This document shows, in pieces, positions 23,991-31,873 of a stretch of DNA of 46,539 nt. Position 1 is the first letter of the stretch. Each line of letters starts with the position of its first letter. A program made the translations under genes and the position numbers. The stretch is from Bacteroides sp. (GTDB lineage: Bacteria; Bacteroidota; Bacteroidia; Bacteroidales; Muribaculaceae). The notes below the pieces were generated by a model. It had not been told where the DNA came from. It saw only the letters and a program-made list of their open reading frames with translations, and did no database searches. Where the stretch lies: assembly GCA_014801865.1 (NCBI GenBank), contig JAAVDH010000024.1, positions 1 to 46,539 on the forward strand, written 5' to 3'.

Positions 23991-25424
23991 TTACTTTTCG
24001 TCGGTCTGCTCCGAAGCAGCTTCGTGGTCGGGAGCAAAGGCATGACGATAGCCCTTTACCTTATCCCAAGCGCCACGTGTGAAGTCGGGCACAGCCACAG
24101 GGGCGTTACCATTCTCAATGGAGATTTTCGACAGAGGAGCCAGTGAGCACCATTCTGCAAGGTCGTATACATCCATATCAAGGGGCAGTCCGTTGCGCAG
24201 ACAGTAGATGAGTCGGTAGTCCATGATGTAGTCCATGCCGCCGTGGCCGCCTACGCTCTTGGCGTACTCACCTATTTCCTTGACAATGGGGTGGATGTAT
24301 TTCTCTTCCATAGCCTTCTTCTGCTCAGGGGTAAGGAAGTTATGGCTGTTGAGGTTCTCGTGGTCGGGCACTCCGGCATTTTCTACGGCCTCAGGCTCGA
24401 AAGCATAACCTTCAAAGGGATATTTGTTAGCAAATCCCTTGGTGCCGGTAAGCTGATACATACGGTTGTAGGGACGGGGATTCATCACGTCGTGCTGTAT
24501 CTGGAGGGTGCGGCCGTTGGCCGTACGTATCATGGTCATAGTGTGGTCGGCATTCTTAAACTCTTCGGGGCGTGTGCCGGTCTGCTTCTCCATTATATCG
24601 GCTCCGGTGAAAGCCTCGGAGTCCATGGCCACAAGAGTTGTCATGCGGTCGCCACGGTGAATATCCAGCAACTGACAGGCGGGTCCTACGCCATGAGTGG
24701 GGTATACATCGCCACGGTTGTCGCGGTTGTATTCCAGACGCCAGTTGTTCCAGTATTCGGGCCAGAAGGGTTCGAGATTGTGGATATATGCGCCCTCTAC
24801 ATGTACAATGTCGCCGAAGAGACCTTGCTGGGCCATGTTGAGGGTATTCATTTCAAAGAAGTCGTAGACACAGTTTTCGAGCATCATGCAGTGCTTGCGT
24901 GTGCGCTCCGAAGTGTTGATCAGATCCCATATCTCGTCAAGATTCATGGCTGCGGGAACTTCGATAGCCACATGCTTGCCCTGTTCCATGGAGTATACGC
25001 CCATTGGAGCGTGGGTCTTCCAGTCGGTGACTACGTATACGAGGTCTATATCGTCGCGCTCTACGAGCTGCTTCCATGCGTCCTCCGAGCCATAATATTC
25101 AGCTGCAGCAGGGAGTCCGGCATTGGTGAGTATATTCTGACTCTTAGCCACACGTGCAGAGTCAACGTCACATAGGGCGACTACCTTAGCGCCGGGTATC
25201 TTGGTAAAACGCTGTACCGCGCTGGGGCCTCTCATGCCGAGGCCGATGAAACCGACTCTGACGGTGTCTATCGGTTCGGCAGCAAAGCCTACCATATCAG
25301 TCTGTCCCTCAGGACGCTCTGGAACTTCCGTAACGATTTCTCTTACGGCATCCTTATTCTCAGTCGCGCATGAGGCCATCATCAGGGCCGCGGTAGCGCA
25401 CAGCATTGTAGATTTAAGTTTCAT
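23991..25424 (-). CDS. GH109-like Gfo/Idh/MocA lipoprotein (probable alpha-N-acetylgalactosaminidase)
   Basis: The 477-residue protein starts with a lipoprotein signal peptide (lipobox MASC, lipid-bearing C19). A Rossmann NAD-binding domain follows (VRVGFIGLGMRGPS, 55-68), then the C-terminal oxidoreductase-like domain. The pair Y241 and H244 in YPTHGVGP matches the catalytic Tyr/His reported for GH109, and GGHGGMDY is also conserved. GH109 enzymes use bound NAD to cleave terminal alpha-GalNAc. Export and the neighbouring nagB suggest use of host mucin or blood-group-A-type sugars. A plain oxidoreductase cannot be excluded. Confidence 0.85.
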   Translation of the reverse strand: MKLKSTMLCATAALMMASCATENKDAVREIVTEVPERPEGQTDMVGFAAEPIDTVRVGFIGLGMRGPSAVQRFTKIPGAKVVALCDVDSARVAKSQNILTNAGLPAAAEYYGSEDAWKQLVERDDIDLVYVVTDWKTHAPMGVYSMEQGKHVAIEVPAAMNLDEIWDLINTSERTRKHCMMLENCVYDFFEMNTLNMAQQGLFGDIVHVEGAYIHNLEPFWPEYWNNWRLEYNRDNRGDVYPTHGVGPACQLLDIHRGDRMTTLVAMDSEAFTGADIMEKQTGTRPEEFKNADHTMTMIRTANGRTLQIQHDVMNPRPYNRMYQLTGTKGFANKYPFEGYAFEPEAVENAGVPDHENLNSHNFLTPEQKKAMEEKYIHPIVKEIGEYAKSVGGHGGMDYIMDYRLIYCLRNGLPLDMDVYDLAEWCSLAPLSKISIENGNAPVAVPDFTRGAWDKVKGYRHAFAPDHEAASEQTDEK

Positions 25425-25487
25425 ATTGATTTTTGGTTATACTGCAAGAAGATATGATTACATGCAATAGTGTTGGCTATCTCTTGG

Positions 25488-25521
25488 CAAAGATACGGAA
25501 AAATGTATGATTACTGACAAA
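25488..25521 (-). promoter_or_regulatory. Promoter of the GH109-nagB pair
   Basis: Minus-strand TTTG (25521-25518), a 22-base spacer and TATCTTTG (25495-25488); about 64 bases before the GH109 start. Confidence 0.65.
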
Positions 25522-25582
25522 AAGCGACATGAGAGTTTATCTAAGAGTATTTTGAATTTAACCCAATTAATTACACTCTCTA

Positions 25583-25616
25583 AAAAAGAGGGGCCGCGTC
25601 AGTATGACACAGCCCC
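25583..25616 (-). terminator. Terminator after the small ferredoxin gene
   Basis: GGGGC (about 25590-25594) / GCCCC with inner GTCA / TGAC; on the minus strand it is followed by CTCTTTTTT. It begins 25 bases after the ferredoxin stop codon. Confidence 0.75.
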
Positions 25617-25641
25617 TGATACTTTCAGGTTGTCCGAAAAA

Positions 25642-25812
25642 TTATTCGCCGGGGATGATAGCCTCGCTGGGGCAAACTTCGGCACATGAACCGCACTCGA
25701 TGCAAGTGTCGGGATCGATCTTGTAGATATCGCCCTCTGAGATAGCCTCAACGGGACAAACGGGAAGGCAGGTGCCACAAGCAACGCACTTGTCGGTGAT
25801 AACGTAAGCCAT
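25642..25812 (-). CDS. Small 2[4Fe-4S] ferredoxin, 56 residues
   Basis: A 56-residue clostridial-type ferredoxin: two cluster motifs CVACGTCLPVCP (9-20) and CIECGSCAEVCP (37-48) carry all eight cysteines, and the start AYVITDK is typical. It lies 122 bases after the gamma subunit gene of the 2-oxoacid oxidoreductase on the same strand, with its own promoter (TAnnTTTG at 25875-25868) and terminator. It is probably a free electron carrier for that enzyme and others in the cell. Confidence 0.95.
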   Translation of the reverse strand: MAYVITDKCVACGTCLPVCPVEAISEGDIYKIDPDTCIECGSCAEVCPSEAIIPGE

Positions 25813-25867
25813 AATTCAAAAAATTAAATAGGTTGGATAATCTGTCGAATGTTGAATATTAACGCGA

Positions 25868-25898
25868 CAAAAGTAGAAGTTTTCCCGCAATCGTCCAA
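25868..25898 (-). promoter_or_regulatory. Promoter of the small ferredoxin gene
   Basis: Minus-strand TTG (25898-25896), a 20-base spacer and TACTTTTG (25875-25868), about 55 bases before the start codon. Confidence 0.65.
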
Positions 25899-25934
25899 CA
25901 ATACTCATCAAAAAATTTTACACAAAGAGCCGGT

Positions 25935-26474
25935 TTACACCTCTACAAGGCTCATTCCCTTGGTAATAGCCTCGTGATTGAGTGGCAGAAGATGATGGTG
26001 ACGTTCGGGCAGGGTCTTCTTCAATCCGGCCATAACGGCGTCGAGAGGCACCATATTCTTAGCCTTGAGCAGGGCACCAAGCACAATCATGTTGTAAATC
26101 TTGGAGTTTTTCATTTCAAGACATGCGTCCATGGCATCAATGCGATATACAGTGATGTCATTACGCTCGGGAGCGCGGTGGATGCCATAGGAATCATATA
26201 TGAGCACTCCGCCGGGTTTTACCTTTGATTCAAACTTGTCAAGACTCTGCTGATTGAGCACCACGGCTATGTCATAGGTGTCGAGCACGGGTGAGCTGAT
26301 AGCTTTGTCGCTGAGAATTACGGTAACATTGGCTGTGCCGCCACGCTGTTCAGGACCGTATGAAGGCATCCAGGTCACCTCGAGGTCATTCATCAGTCCG
26401 GCATAAGCCAGTATCTTGCCCATAGAGAGCACGCCCTGTCCGCCGAATCCGGCTATGATTATTTCTTCTTTCAT
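25935..26474 (-). CDS. 2-oxoacid:ferredoxin oxidoreductase, gamma subunit
   Basis: The 179-residue protein has the gamma-domain signature GFGGQGVLSMGKILA (9-23) and a conserved GPEQRGGTANV segment (41-51). With the alpha, beta and ferredoxin subunits it forms a four-part complex that oxidises a 2-oxoacid to the acyl-CoA, reducing ferredoxin, or runs in reverse. Fourth gene of the operon, nine bases after the beta subunit gene. Substrate (2-oxoglutarate or branched-chain 2-oxoacids) cannot be told from sequence alone. Confidence 0.92.
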   Translation of the reverse strand: MKEEIIIAGFGGQGVLSMGKILAYAGLMNDLEVTWMPSYGPEQRGGTANVTVILSDKAISSPVLDTYDIAVVLNQQSLDKFESKVKPGGVLIYDSYGIHRAPERNDITVYRIDAMDACLEMKNSKIYNMIVLGALLKAKNMVPLDAVMAGLKKTLPERHHHLLPLNHEAITKGMSLVEV

Positions 26475-26483
26475 GACTCTGAA

Positions 26484-27254
26484 TTACTTTTTGGTTGTAT
26501 CCTTGAGATCGCCAAGGGGATACTTGGCAAACATGTTTTCTTCCATCCAGACGTTAGCCTTCTCGGGCGACATCTTCCATCCGGTGTTGCAGGTCGACAC
26601 CACCTCTACAATAGAGGTGCCGCGTCCGGCCATGGAGTTTTCAAAGGCTTTGCGGATAGCGCTCTTGGCCTTGCGCACTGAGGCTGCATTCTGTACCGAC
26701 TGACGGGTGACGTAGCATGTGCCGTCAAGCTGCGCCAGCAGATCACTGATTTTGATGGGATAGCCATTGAGGTCTATGCGACGTCCATAGGGGGTGGTGG
26801 CAGTCTTCTGGCCTTCAAGGGTGGTGGGAGCCATCTGTCCGCCTGTCATGCCGTAGATGGCATTGTTGATGAATATGATGGTGATATTTTCACCACGGTT
26901 GGCGGCGTGAATGGTCTCGGCAGTGCCTATGGCTGCGAGGTCGCCGTCGCCCTGGTAGGTAAACACCATAGTGTCGGGATTAAGGCGTTTTGCGGCAGTG
27001 GCCACGGCGGGAGCACGTCCGTGAGCGGCTTCAATCCAGTCAATATCTATATAGTTGTATGCAAATACTGCACATCCTACCGGAGCCACACCTATGGCGT
27101 TGTCGGCAAGACCCATCTCGTCAAGCACTTCGGCCACGAGTTTGTGGACTACTCCATGGGAGCAGCCGGGACAGTAATGCATGTGATTGTCGTTGAGCAG
27201 GCGCGGCTTGGAGCTGACCTGGTTCTCCGGGCGTTTGATTTCTTCGGGTGTCAT
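26484..27254 (-). CDS. 2-oxoacid:ferredoxin oxidoreductase, beta subunit (thiamine diphosphate-binding)
   Basis: The 256-residue protein opens with a CPGCSHG cysteine pair and has the thiamine diphosphate motif GDGDLAAIG followed by FINNAIYGMTGGQMAPTT. The GCAVFAYNY segment near residue 60 contributes another conserved cysteine, consistent with a bound cluster in this branch. It lies 19 bases after the alpha subunit gene on the same strand. Confidence 0.93.
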   Translation of the reverse strand: MTPEEIKRPENQVSSKPRLLNDNHMHYCPGCSHGVVHKLVAEVLDEMGLADNAIGVAPVGCAVFAYNYIDIDWIEAAHGRAPAVATAAKRLNPDTMVFTYQGDGDLAAIGTAETIHAANRGENITIIFINNAIYGMTGGQMAPTTLEGQKTATTPYGRRIDLNGYPIKISDLLAQLDGTCYVTRQSVQNAASVRKAKSAIRKAFENSMAGRGTSIVEVVSTCNTGWKMSPEKANVWMEENMFAKYPLGDLKDTTKK

Positions 27255-27273
27255 GGTTCAGTAGTCTCCTATA

Positions 27274-28368
27274 TTAAATTTTAGCTGCGGGAAAATCTTT
27301 GTAAAATGCGTCAAGTACTTCCTGGGGATTGGGTACGATACCGCCCATACGTCCGTAATGGTAGACGGGCACCTTACCTTCGACTGCCAGACGCACATCT
27401 TCAATCATCTGACCGGCATTGAGCTCTACAGTGAGTATGCCCTTGAGGTTTTCAGCCTTCTCACGAAGCACCTTTGTGGGGAAGGGCCAGAGAGTGATGG
27501 GACGGATAAGGCCGATCTTCAGGCCCTGAGCGCGCGCATCTTCAATTGCTTTGAGGCATATACGGGCGATAGATCCGAAGGCAACCATGAGGTATTCGGC
27601 ATCTTCGGTATAATATTCCTCATATCTCACTTCGTTTTCCTCAATCTCGCGATATGTCTTCTGAAAGCGCTCGTTGTTCACCTCCATCTTGGCGCTGTCA
27701 AGCTCGAGGGTGGTGAGCACATTGGGATGTCCGCGACGCTCGGCATGACCGGTAACGGCCCAGGGGCACTGCTCGGCGATCTGCTCGGGTGTGCGACGGG
27801 GACGGAAGGGAGGAAGCACCACCTTCTCCATCATCTGGCCTACGATGCCGTCGGCAAGAAGCATGGCGGGAGTGCGGTATTTGAATGCGAGGTCAAAGCC
27901 AAGGCCTACGAAATCAGCCATTTCCTGCACTGTTGCGGGAGCAAGCACGATGTAATGGTAGTCACCGTGGCCGCCACCTTTTGTGGCCTGGAAATAGTCT
28001 GCCTGCGAGGGCTGAATGGTGCCAAGTCCGGGGCCTCCGCGCATCACATTGACCACGAGCACGGGCAGCTCACCGGCAGCTATATATGAAAGGCCCTCCT
28101 GCATGAGGCTCACACCGGGACTTGATGACGATGTCATCACTGCTTTACCGGTAGAGGCACCGCCATAGACCATATTGATGGATGCTACCTCACTCTCGGC
28201 CTGAAGCACGACCATGCCGGTGGTTTCCCAAGGCATAAGTTCTTCGAGAGTCTCCAGAACCTCGCTCTGGGGGGTGATGGGGTAACCGAAATAGCCGTCG
28301 ACGCCATAACGTATGGCTGCATGAGCTATTACCTCGTTACCTTTCATCAGTCTTATTTCTTCTTTCAT
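27274..28368 (-). CDS. 2-oxoacid:ferredoxin oxidoreductase, alpha subunit (VorB/KorA type)
   Basis: The 364-residue protein has the pyrimidine-binding domain pattern GYFGYPITPQSEVLE, the ASTGKAVMTSSSSPGVSLMQEG stretch and a transketolase C-terminal domain ending in GQMIEDVRLAVEGKVPVYHYGRMGG. Proteins of this length and make-up in Bacteroidetes are usually annotated as VorB (3-methyl-2-oxobutanoate). KorA is an equal reading. It starts 90 bases after the ferredoxin subunit gene. Confidence 0.92.
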   Translation of the reverse strand: MKEEIRLMKGNEVIAHAAIRYGVDGYFGYPITPQSEVLETLEELMPWETTGMVVLQAESEVASINMVYGGASTGKAVMTSSSSPGVSLMQEGLSYIAAGELPVLVVNVMRGGPGLGTIQPSQADYFQATKGGGHGDYHYIVLAPATVQEMADFVGLGFDLAFKYRTPAMLLADGIVGQMMEKVVLPPFRPRRTPEQIAEQCPWAVTGHAERRGHPNVLTTLELDSAKMEVNNERFQKTYREIEENEVRYEEYYTEDAEYLMVAFGSIARICLKAIEDARAQGLKIGLIRPITLWPFPTKVLREKAENLKGILTVELNAGQMIEDVRLAVEGKVPVYHYGRMGGIVPNPQEVLDAFYKDFPAAKI

Positions 28369-28458
28369 CTGATTGAAGTGTTGGAAAGGGGATAAGAATT
28401 CGATAATGCGTTTGTTAGGGGTTGAATGTTGACCGTAAGTGTCCTCCGTGAAGAAGCA

Positions 28459-28689
28459 TCACTTCTCTACCACGCGCCATACGGTAAAACATCCGTCGGG
28501 ACAAACCGTAGCACATGAGGCACATCCTATACAATTGTCGGGGTTCACGGTATAGGCGTAATGGTAACCACGGTTATTCACCTCTTTGGGCTGAAGGGAA
28601 AGAACATCTGTAGGGCATGCCACCACGCAAAGGTTGCATCCCTTGCAGCGCTCTACGTTTATCTCAACGGCACCTTTTACTTTAGCCAT
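28459..28689 (-). CDS. 2-oxoacid:ferredoxin oxidoreductase, 4Fe-4S ferredoxin (delta) subunit
   Basis: The 76-residue protein has two full cluster motifs, CKGCNLCVVACP and CIGCASCATVCP, separated by a short linker that suits a Kor/Vor delta subunit. First gene of the four-gene operon. It is preceded by a leader of about 190 bases containing two tiny coupled ORFs. Confidence 0.93.
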   Translation of the reverse strand: MAKVKGAVEINVERCKGCNLCVVACPTDVLSLQPKEVNNRGYHYAYTVNPDNCIGCASCATVCPDGCFTVWRVVEK

Positions 28690-28962
28690 ATTGAATGGGG
28701 AATTATTAATGATGTAATGTTACTATTGTCAGGAGGGGTATATCAGCGGGAGCTATTTTGAACAGGCCACGCAGGCGGTTGTAATTTCAAACATTAACGC
28801 CTGACCACACTGCGGGAGTCCACAAGCTTCATGGTAATTGAAATTTATAAGAACTCTGAGTAGAGCCAACCGAATGATTGGTTTTGCAAAAATAGCAATA
28901 TTCCGCTTTAATTACCTATATTAACATTTATTTAACTTTTATCGAATTTCTCACGCCCATCG
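28690..28962 (-). promoter_or_regulatory. Long leader of the 2-oxoacid oxidoreductase operon
   Basis: This 273-base gap holds a -7 box TATTTTTG (28894-28887, minus), then about 190 bases of leader. Visible in it are a hairpin CAGGCG / CGCCTG (28803-28798 and 28777-28772), a smaller CCAA / TTGG hairpin near the expected transcript start, and two very short ORFs (28794-28832 and 28753-28794) that overlap as TAATG. No intrinsic terminator or known riboswitch is recognised. Confidence 0.5.
28753..28794 (-). CDS. Possible leader peptide or ferredoxin remnant, 13 codons (MFEITTACVACSK)
   Basis: The peptide resembles the start of a 2[4Fe-4S] ferredoxin up to the first CxxC. Reading past its TAG in frame gives LPLIYPS, which lines up with the third and fourth cysteines of a real ferredoxin replaced by a stop and Tyr. 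Its ATG overlaps the stop of a 12-codon ORF (28794-28832, MKLVDSRSVVRR). Whether either is translated is unknown; both may be chance. Confidence 0.3.
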   Translation of the reverse strand: MFEITTACVACSK

Positions 28963-30276
28963 TCATTTCAGGAGTGTCACTCTTACTTTTTTACCCTTAA
29001 GGCGCGCGGTATTAGCAGCCTGGAGGACATCCGAGGCTTTTTCAGCGGGTACGGCAGCAAGTGCAGAGTGGTCTTTGATAACGATTTTACCCACCTCATC
29101 GGGAGCGAGCGCGGCATTGGCTATCAGAAAACCGGCTACGTCGCCTCGCGATATCTTCTCTTTCTTTCCGGCATTGAAATAAAGCGTGGCCACATGCGAA
29201 CGGATGGGGTCGGCAGATTGTCCCGTAGGTACATATTCGCGATCCCACTCTACATATTCAGGTATATCCTCACCCTCGGAGGTTATGTAATAGACTGTAC
29301 CCGATGCTCCCATGCGGGCAGTACGTCCGTTGCGGTGAGTCATGCTTTCGGCCGAAGGGGGCATGTGGTAGTGTACGACAGCCTCCACCTTATCTATATC
29401 AAGACCGCGTGCCCCGAGGTCGGTTGACACGAGTATGGGAGTTGTACCGTTGTTGAGAAGGTCTATGGCCTGTTCACGCTTTTGCTGGTCAAGACCGCCA
29501 TGATAAAGTCCGGCGGGCAATCCGTTCTTACGAAGGTGAGTGTACACACGCTCTGCACTCTCGCGATGGTTGACAAAGACTATCACTCTTCCGTCGGGCA
29601 ACGAACGCAACAAGTCTATAAGAGTGTCTATCTTGTCACGTGCAGGGCTCTCGATATGTACGGCCTGAGTACGCGAGCGTGGTGAATCGGCATTAGCGGC
29701 CACTATTATCTCGGCTTTGTCAAGCGGTAAGTAAGGAGGCTGCTCCGTAAGGCGCGTAGCTGAAGTAAGTATCAGGTTGGACGGACGACTCATAGCTCTG
29801 ACGCATTTACGCATCTCATCAGCAAAGCCAAGTTCAAGTGCCTTGTCATATTCGTCAATCACCAGAGTTGATACGCTTGACAGGTCGATATGACGACGAT
29901 TGACATGATCAAGCAGACGACCCGGAGTGGCGATAACGATATCAGGAACTACACTGAGCGACTTCACCTCCTCCTGCACGGAGTGGCCACCGTAGAGAGC
30001 CACAGTCTTGAATCCGGCCGCTACGGGGCGCACGACATCGAATATCTGGAGCACAAGCTCGCGCGACGGTGCCATCACTACCGCCTGCACCTTACCGTCG
30101 GGATTATGAAGACGACGGAGCATATTTATGGTAAAGGCTATGGTCTTGCCGGAACCTGTGGGGGCTATGACTATGAGCGCCGGAGCCATACAGTCGGCAA
30201 CCTGCTGCTGCATTGGGGTCAGATTCTCGATGCCGGTACGTTGGCGTATGTTTTCTATTATCGCATTCTTATCCAT
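28963..30276 (-). CDS. DEAD-box RNA helicase with DbpA-type RNA-binding domain
   Basis: The 437-residue protein has RecA domain 1 with motif I APTGSGKT (38-45), motif Ib TPGR, motif II DEYD in place of DEAD, and SAT, and RecA domain 2 with STDLGARGLD and motif VI HRNGRTARMG. Residues about 360-437 form a DbpA/CsdA-type RNA-binding fold ending in KGKKVRVTLL. This points to ribosome assembly or RNA decay. The promoter lies about 150 bases upstream, leaving a long leader that could support autoregulation as in other DEAD-box genes. Confidence 0.9.
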   Translation of the reverse strand: MDKNAIIENIRQRTGIENLTPMQQQVADCMAPALIVIAPTGSGKTIAFTINMLRRLHNPDGKVQAVVMAPSRELVLQIFDVVRPVAAGFKTVALYGGHSVQEEVKSLSVVPDIVIATPGRLLDHVNRRHIDLSSVSTLVIDEYDKALELGFADEMRKCVRAMSRPSNLILTSATRLTEQPPYLPLDKAEIIVAANADSPRSRTQAVHIESPARDKIDTLIDLLRSLPDGRVIVFVNHRESAERVYTHLRKNGLPAGLYHGGLDQQKREQAIDLLNNGTTPILVSTDLGARGLDIDKVEAVVHYHMPPSAESMTHRNGRTARMGASGTVYYITSEGEDIPEYVEWDREYVPTGQSADPIRSHVATLYFNAGKKEKISRGDVAGFLIANAALAPDEVGKIVIKDHSALAAVPAEKASDVLQAANTARLKGKKVRVTLLK

Positions 30277-30425
30277 AATCTATACTGAAAAGAGGGAGTA
30301 TATTACACATTTTAAAAACAACAAACTTCCCGGATAAATTGCTCACCGACTGCTTATCATGTGGTAGCCTTGAAAAAAACGTTGCGACAGGGGCAACCCC
30401 ACGGGCCGATTGATTGTTTATCCTA

Positions 30426-30433
30426 CAAAGTTA
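30426..30433 (-). promoter_or_regulatory. Putative promoter of the DEAD-box helicase gene (TAACTTTG)
   Basis: TAACTTTG on the minus strand, in the divergent gap with gpmA; leader of about 140 bases. No clear -33 box. Confidence 0.5.
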
Positions 30434-30460
30434 TAATTTCAAATCAAGAGCCACAGCATT

Positions 30461-31147
30461 ATGTACAAACTTATTCTTCTCCGACACGGCCAAAGCGCAT
30501 GGAACCTCGAGAATAGATTCACAGGCTGGACCGATGTAGACCTCTCAGACAAGGGGCGCGACGAGGCCCGTGAGGCAGGAAAAAAAATGAAGGAAGCCGG
30601 ACTTGTGCCACAATATTTCTTTACCTCATATCTCAAACGAGCCATTCATACACTTCAGATAGCCGCCGAAGAAATGGATCTCGACTGGGTGCCCGTAGTA
30701 AAGGACTGGCATCTAAACGAACGTCACTACGGTGCTCTTCAAGGTCTCAATAAGGCCGACACCGCACAGAAGTACGGCGCCGAGCAGGTACATGAATGGC
30801 GACGCGGATTCGAAACCCTCCCTCCCCTGCTGACGCCCGACGACCCGCGCTGGCCCGGAAATGACGTGCGATATAAATCACTGACGGCCGATGAGCTACC
30901 CCTTGCCGAATCGCTAAAGGACACCATTGCCCGTGTGAGAGGATGCTGGGAAGAGGTCATCGCTCCGAAAATACCTTTCTATGACACAGTGCTCGTAGCC
31001 GCTCATGGCAATTCCCTCAGAGGATTAGCCAAAATGTTACTCCACATGTCGGCAAATGAGGTCGTAGACCTGGAGATTCCTACCGGCTCGCCATGGGTGT
31101 TTGAACTTGACGAACGCATGAACGTAATCAAGGAATACTACCTATAG
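30461..31147 (+). CDS. gpmA: 2,3-bisphosphoglycerate-dependent phosphoglycerate mutase
   Basis: GpmA interconverts 3- and 2-phosphoglycerate in glycolysis. The phosphohistidine is H9 in LLRHGQSAWN; TGWTDVDLS, LNERHYGALQG and the second histidine in AAHGNSLRG are all present. At 228 residues it is shorter than E. coli GpmA (250), with reduced internal loops and a C-terminus that ends soon after ELDERMNVI. It stands alone, divergent from the helicase gene, with its own terminator. Confidence 0.95.
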   Translation: MYKLILLRHGQSAWNLENRFTGWTDVDLSDKGRDEAREAGKKMKEAGLVPQYFFTSYLKRAIHTLQIAAEEMDLDWVPVVKDWHLNERHYGALQGLNKADTAQKYGAEQVHEWRRGFETLPPLLTPDDPRWPGNDVRYKSLTADELPLAESLKDTIARVRGCWEEVIAPKIPFYDTVLVAAHGNSLRGLAKMLLHMSANEVVDLEIPTGSPWVFELDERMNVIKEYYL

Positions 31148-31241
31148 ACCATGTATGCTCTTAGAGAGGTATTCTTTTCTCCCCTTCTACTGCCTATCTA
31201 CCGAACTTCAAATCTCAATTAATATATATATATCAACAATT

Positions 31242-31290
31242 CAGGAGGTTACCCGTGAAGAATCACCGGGGTAACCTCCTGATTTTATTT
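31242..31290 (+). terminator. Rho-independent terminator after gpmA
   Basis: Perfect 13-bp stem CAGGAGGTTACCC (31242-31254) / GGGTAACCTCCTG (31269-31281), then ATTTTATTT. It lies between gpmA and the convergent Hc1 gene. Confidence 0.85.
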
Positions 31291-31342
31291 AGGATAAAAA
31301 GAATACCGTTCTTTTCCTAACGAGGAAAGCTTAATAAAAAAA

Positions 31343-31519
31343 TTAAGCCTTAGAAGCTTCAAGAGAAGCCTTACGGAATTCCTTCATGAGTTTCTCAAGT
31401 TCAAGAGAAGCCTTGCGGGCACGAGTGCCGGCAGCCTTGTTACCTTTTTCTACCTGCTGAGCAGCGTCAGCTTCAAATGCTACGTATGCAGCCTTTACCT
31501 TTTCAAGAATTGCGTTCAT
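31343..31519 (-). CDS. Histone H1-like protein Hc1, 58 residues
   Basis: The 58-residue protein is all helical and basic: it opens NAILEKVKAAYVAFEADA and its second half has the hallmark GNKAAGTRARKASLELEKLMKEFRK, as in the small histone H1-like proteins of Bacteroidetes. It probably compacts DNA. Codons are strongly biased (AAG, GCT), fitting an abundant protein. A well-formed promoter (TTTG, 21 bases, TACCTTTG) lies 32 bases upstream. It is divergent from the GLUG-repeat gene. Confidence 0.9.
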   Translation of the reverse strand: MNAILEKVKAAYVAFEADAAQQVEKGNKAAGTRARKASLELEKLMKEFRKASLEASKA

Positions 31520-31550
31520 GGGGTAATGAGTTATTTAATGTGATTGACAA

Positions 31551-31583
31551 CAAAGGTAATACAATTTTGGCATTTGAAACAAA
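31551..31583 (-). promoter_or_regulatory. Promoter of the Hc1 gene
   Basis: Minus-strand TTTG (31583-31580), a 21-base spacer and TACCTTTG (31558-31551). Confidence 0.8.
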
Positions 31584-31749
31584 ACGCACTAAAAAAATCT
31601 CGTATAAAAACACGTACTGCACATATTCTCCGCCAAAACCACCGATAGTGAACAACAAAATAAGGTGTCGGGAGCTATTGAGTAAGAGTAGATGATACAG
31701 CCATTCTTACTCACTGTACGTAATTTTTTTCAGAAACCTCACGTATTAC

Positions 31750-31780
31750 TTGCATACTTAATATATCTTACATACTTTTG
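31750..31780 (+). promoter_or_regulatory. Promoter of the GLUG-repeat protein gene
   Basis: TTG at 31750-31752, a 20-base spacer and TACTTTTG at 31773-31780; leader of about 90 bases. Confidence 0.7.
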
Positions 31781-31818
31781 AAGTGACGTTTTAACACAAC
31801 CTCAGAATTTATTTATTG

Positions 31819-31853
31819 TAAGTAAGTCATCATTTTTTTTACAGCTTACTTAG
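31819..31853. repeat. AAGTAAG palindrome in the GLUG gene leader
   Basis: Arms AAGTAAG (31820-31826) and CTTACTT (31845-31851) with an 18-base T-rich centre, ending 20 bases before the start codon. Its reverse complement lines up with the nfo leader element, including CTAAGTAAG, GTAAAA and TGACTTACTT. Confidence 0.6.
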
Positions 31854-31873
31854 ACATTTTGATTCATTATTAT

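Larger units (their letters stand above)
31520..31873. other. Divergent regulatory region between the Hc1 gene and the GLUG-repeat gene
   Basis: These 354 AT-rich bases hold no gene. They contain the Hc1 promoter at 31551-31583, the GLUG gene promoter at 31750-31780, and the AAGTAAG palindrome at 31819-31853 in the GLUG gene leader. Nothing recognisable is seen at about 31590-31740. Confidence 0.75.

Noticed and set aside
24243-25175. Long plus-strand open frame of 310 codons opposite the GH109-like gene
   Set aside because: It is antisense to a gene with clear domains and motifs, has no recognisable domain, and follows from the codon bias of the real gene.
27358-28089. Plus-strand open frame of 243 codons opposite the oxidoreductase alpha subunit
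   Set aside because: Antisense shadow of a well-identified gene.
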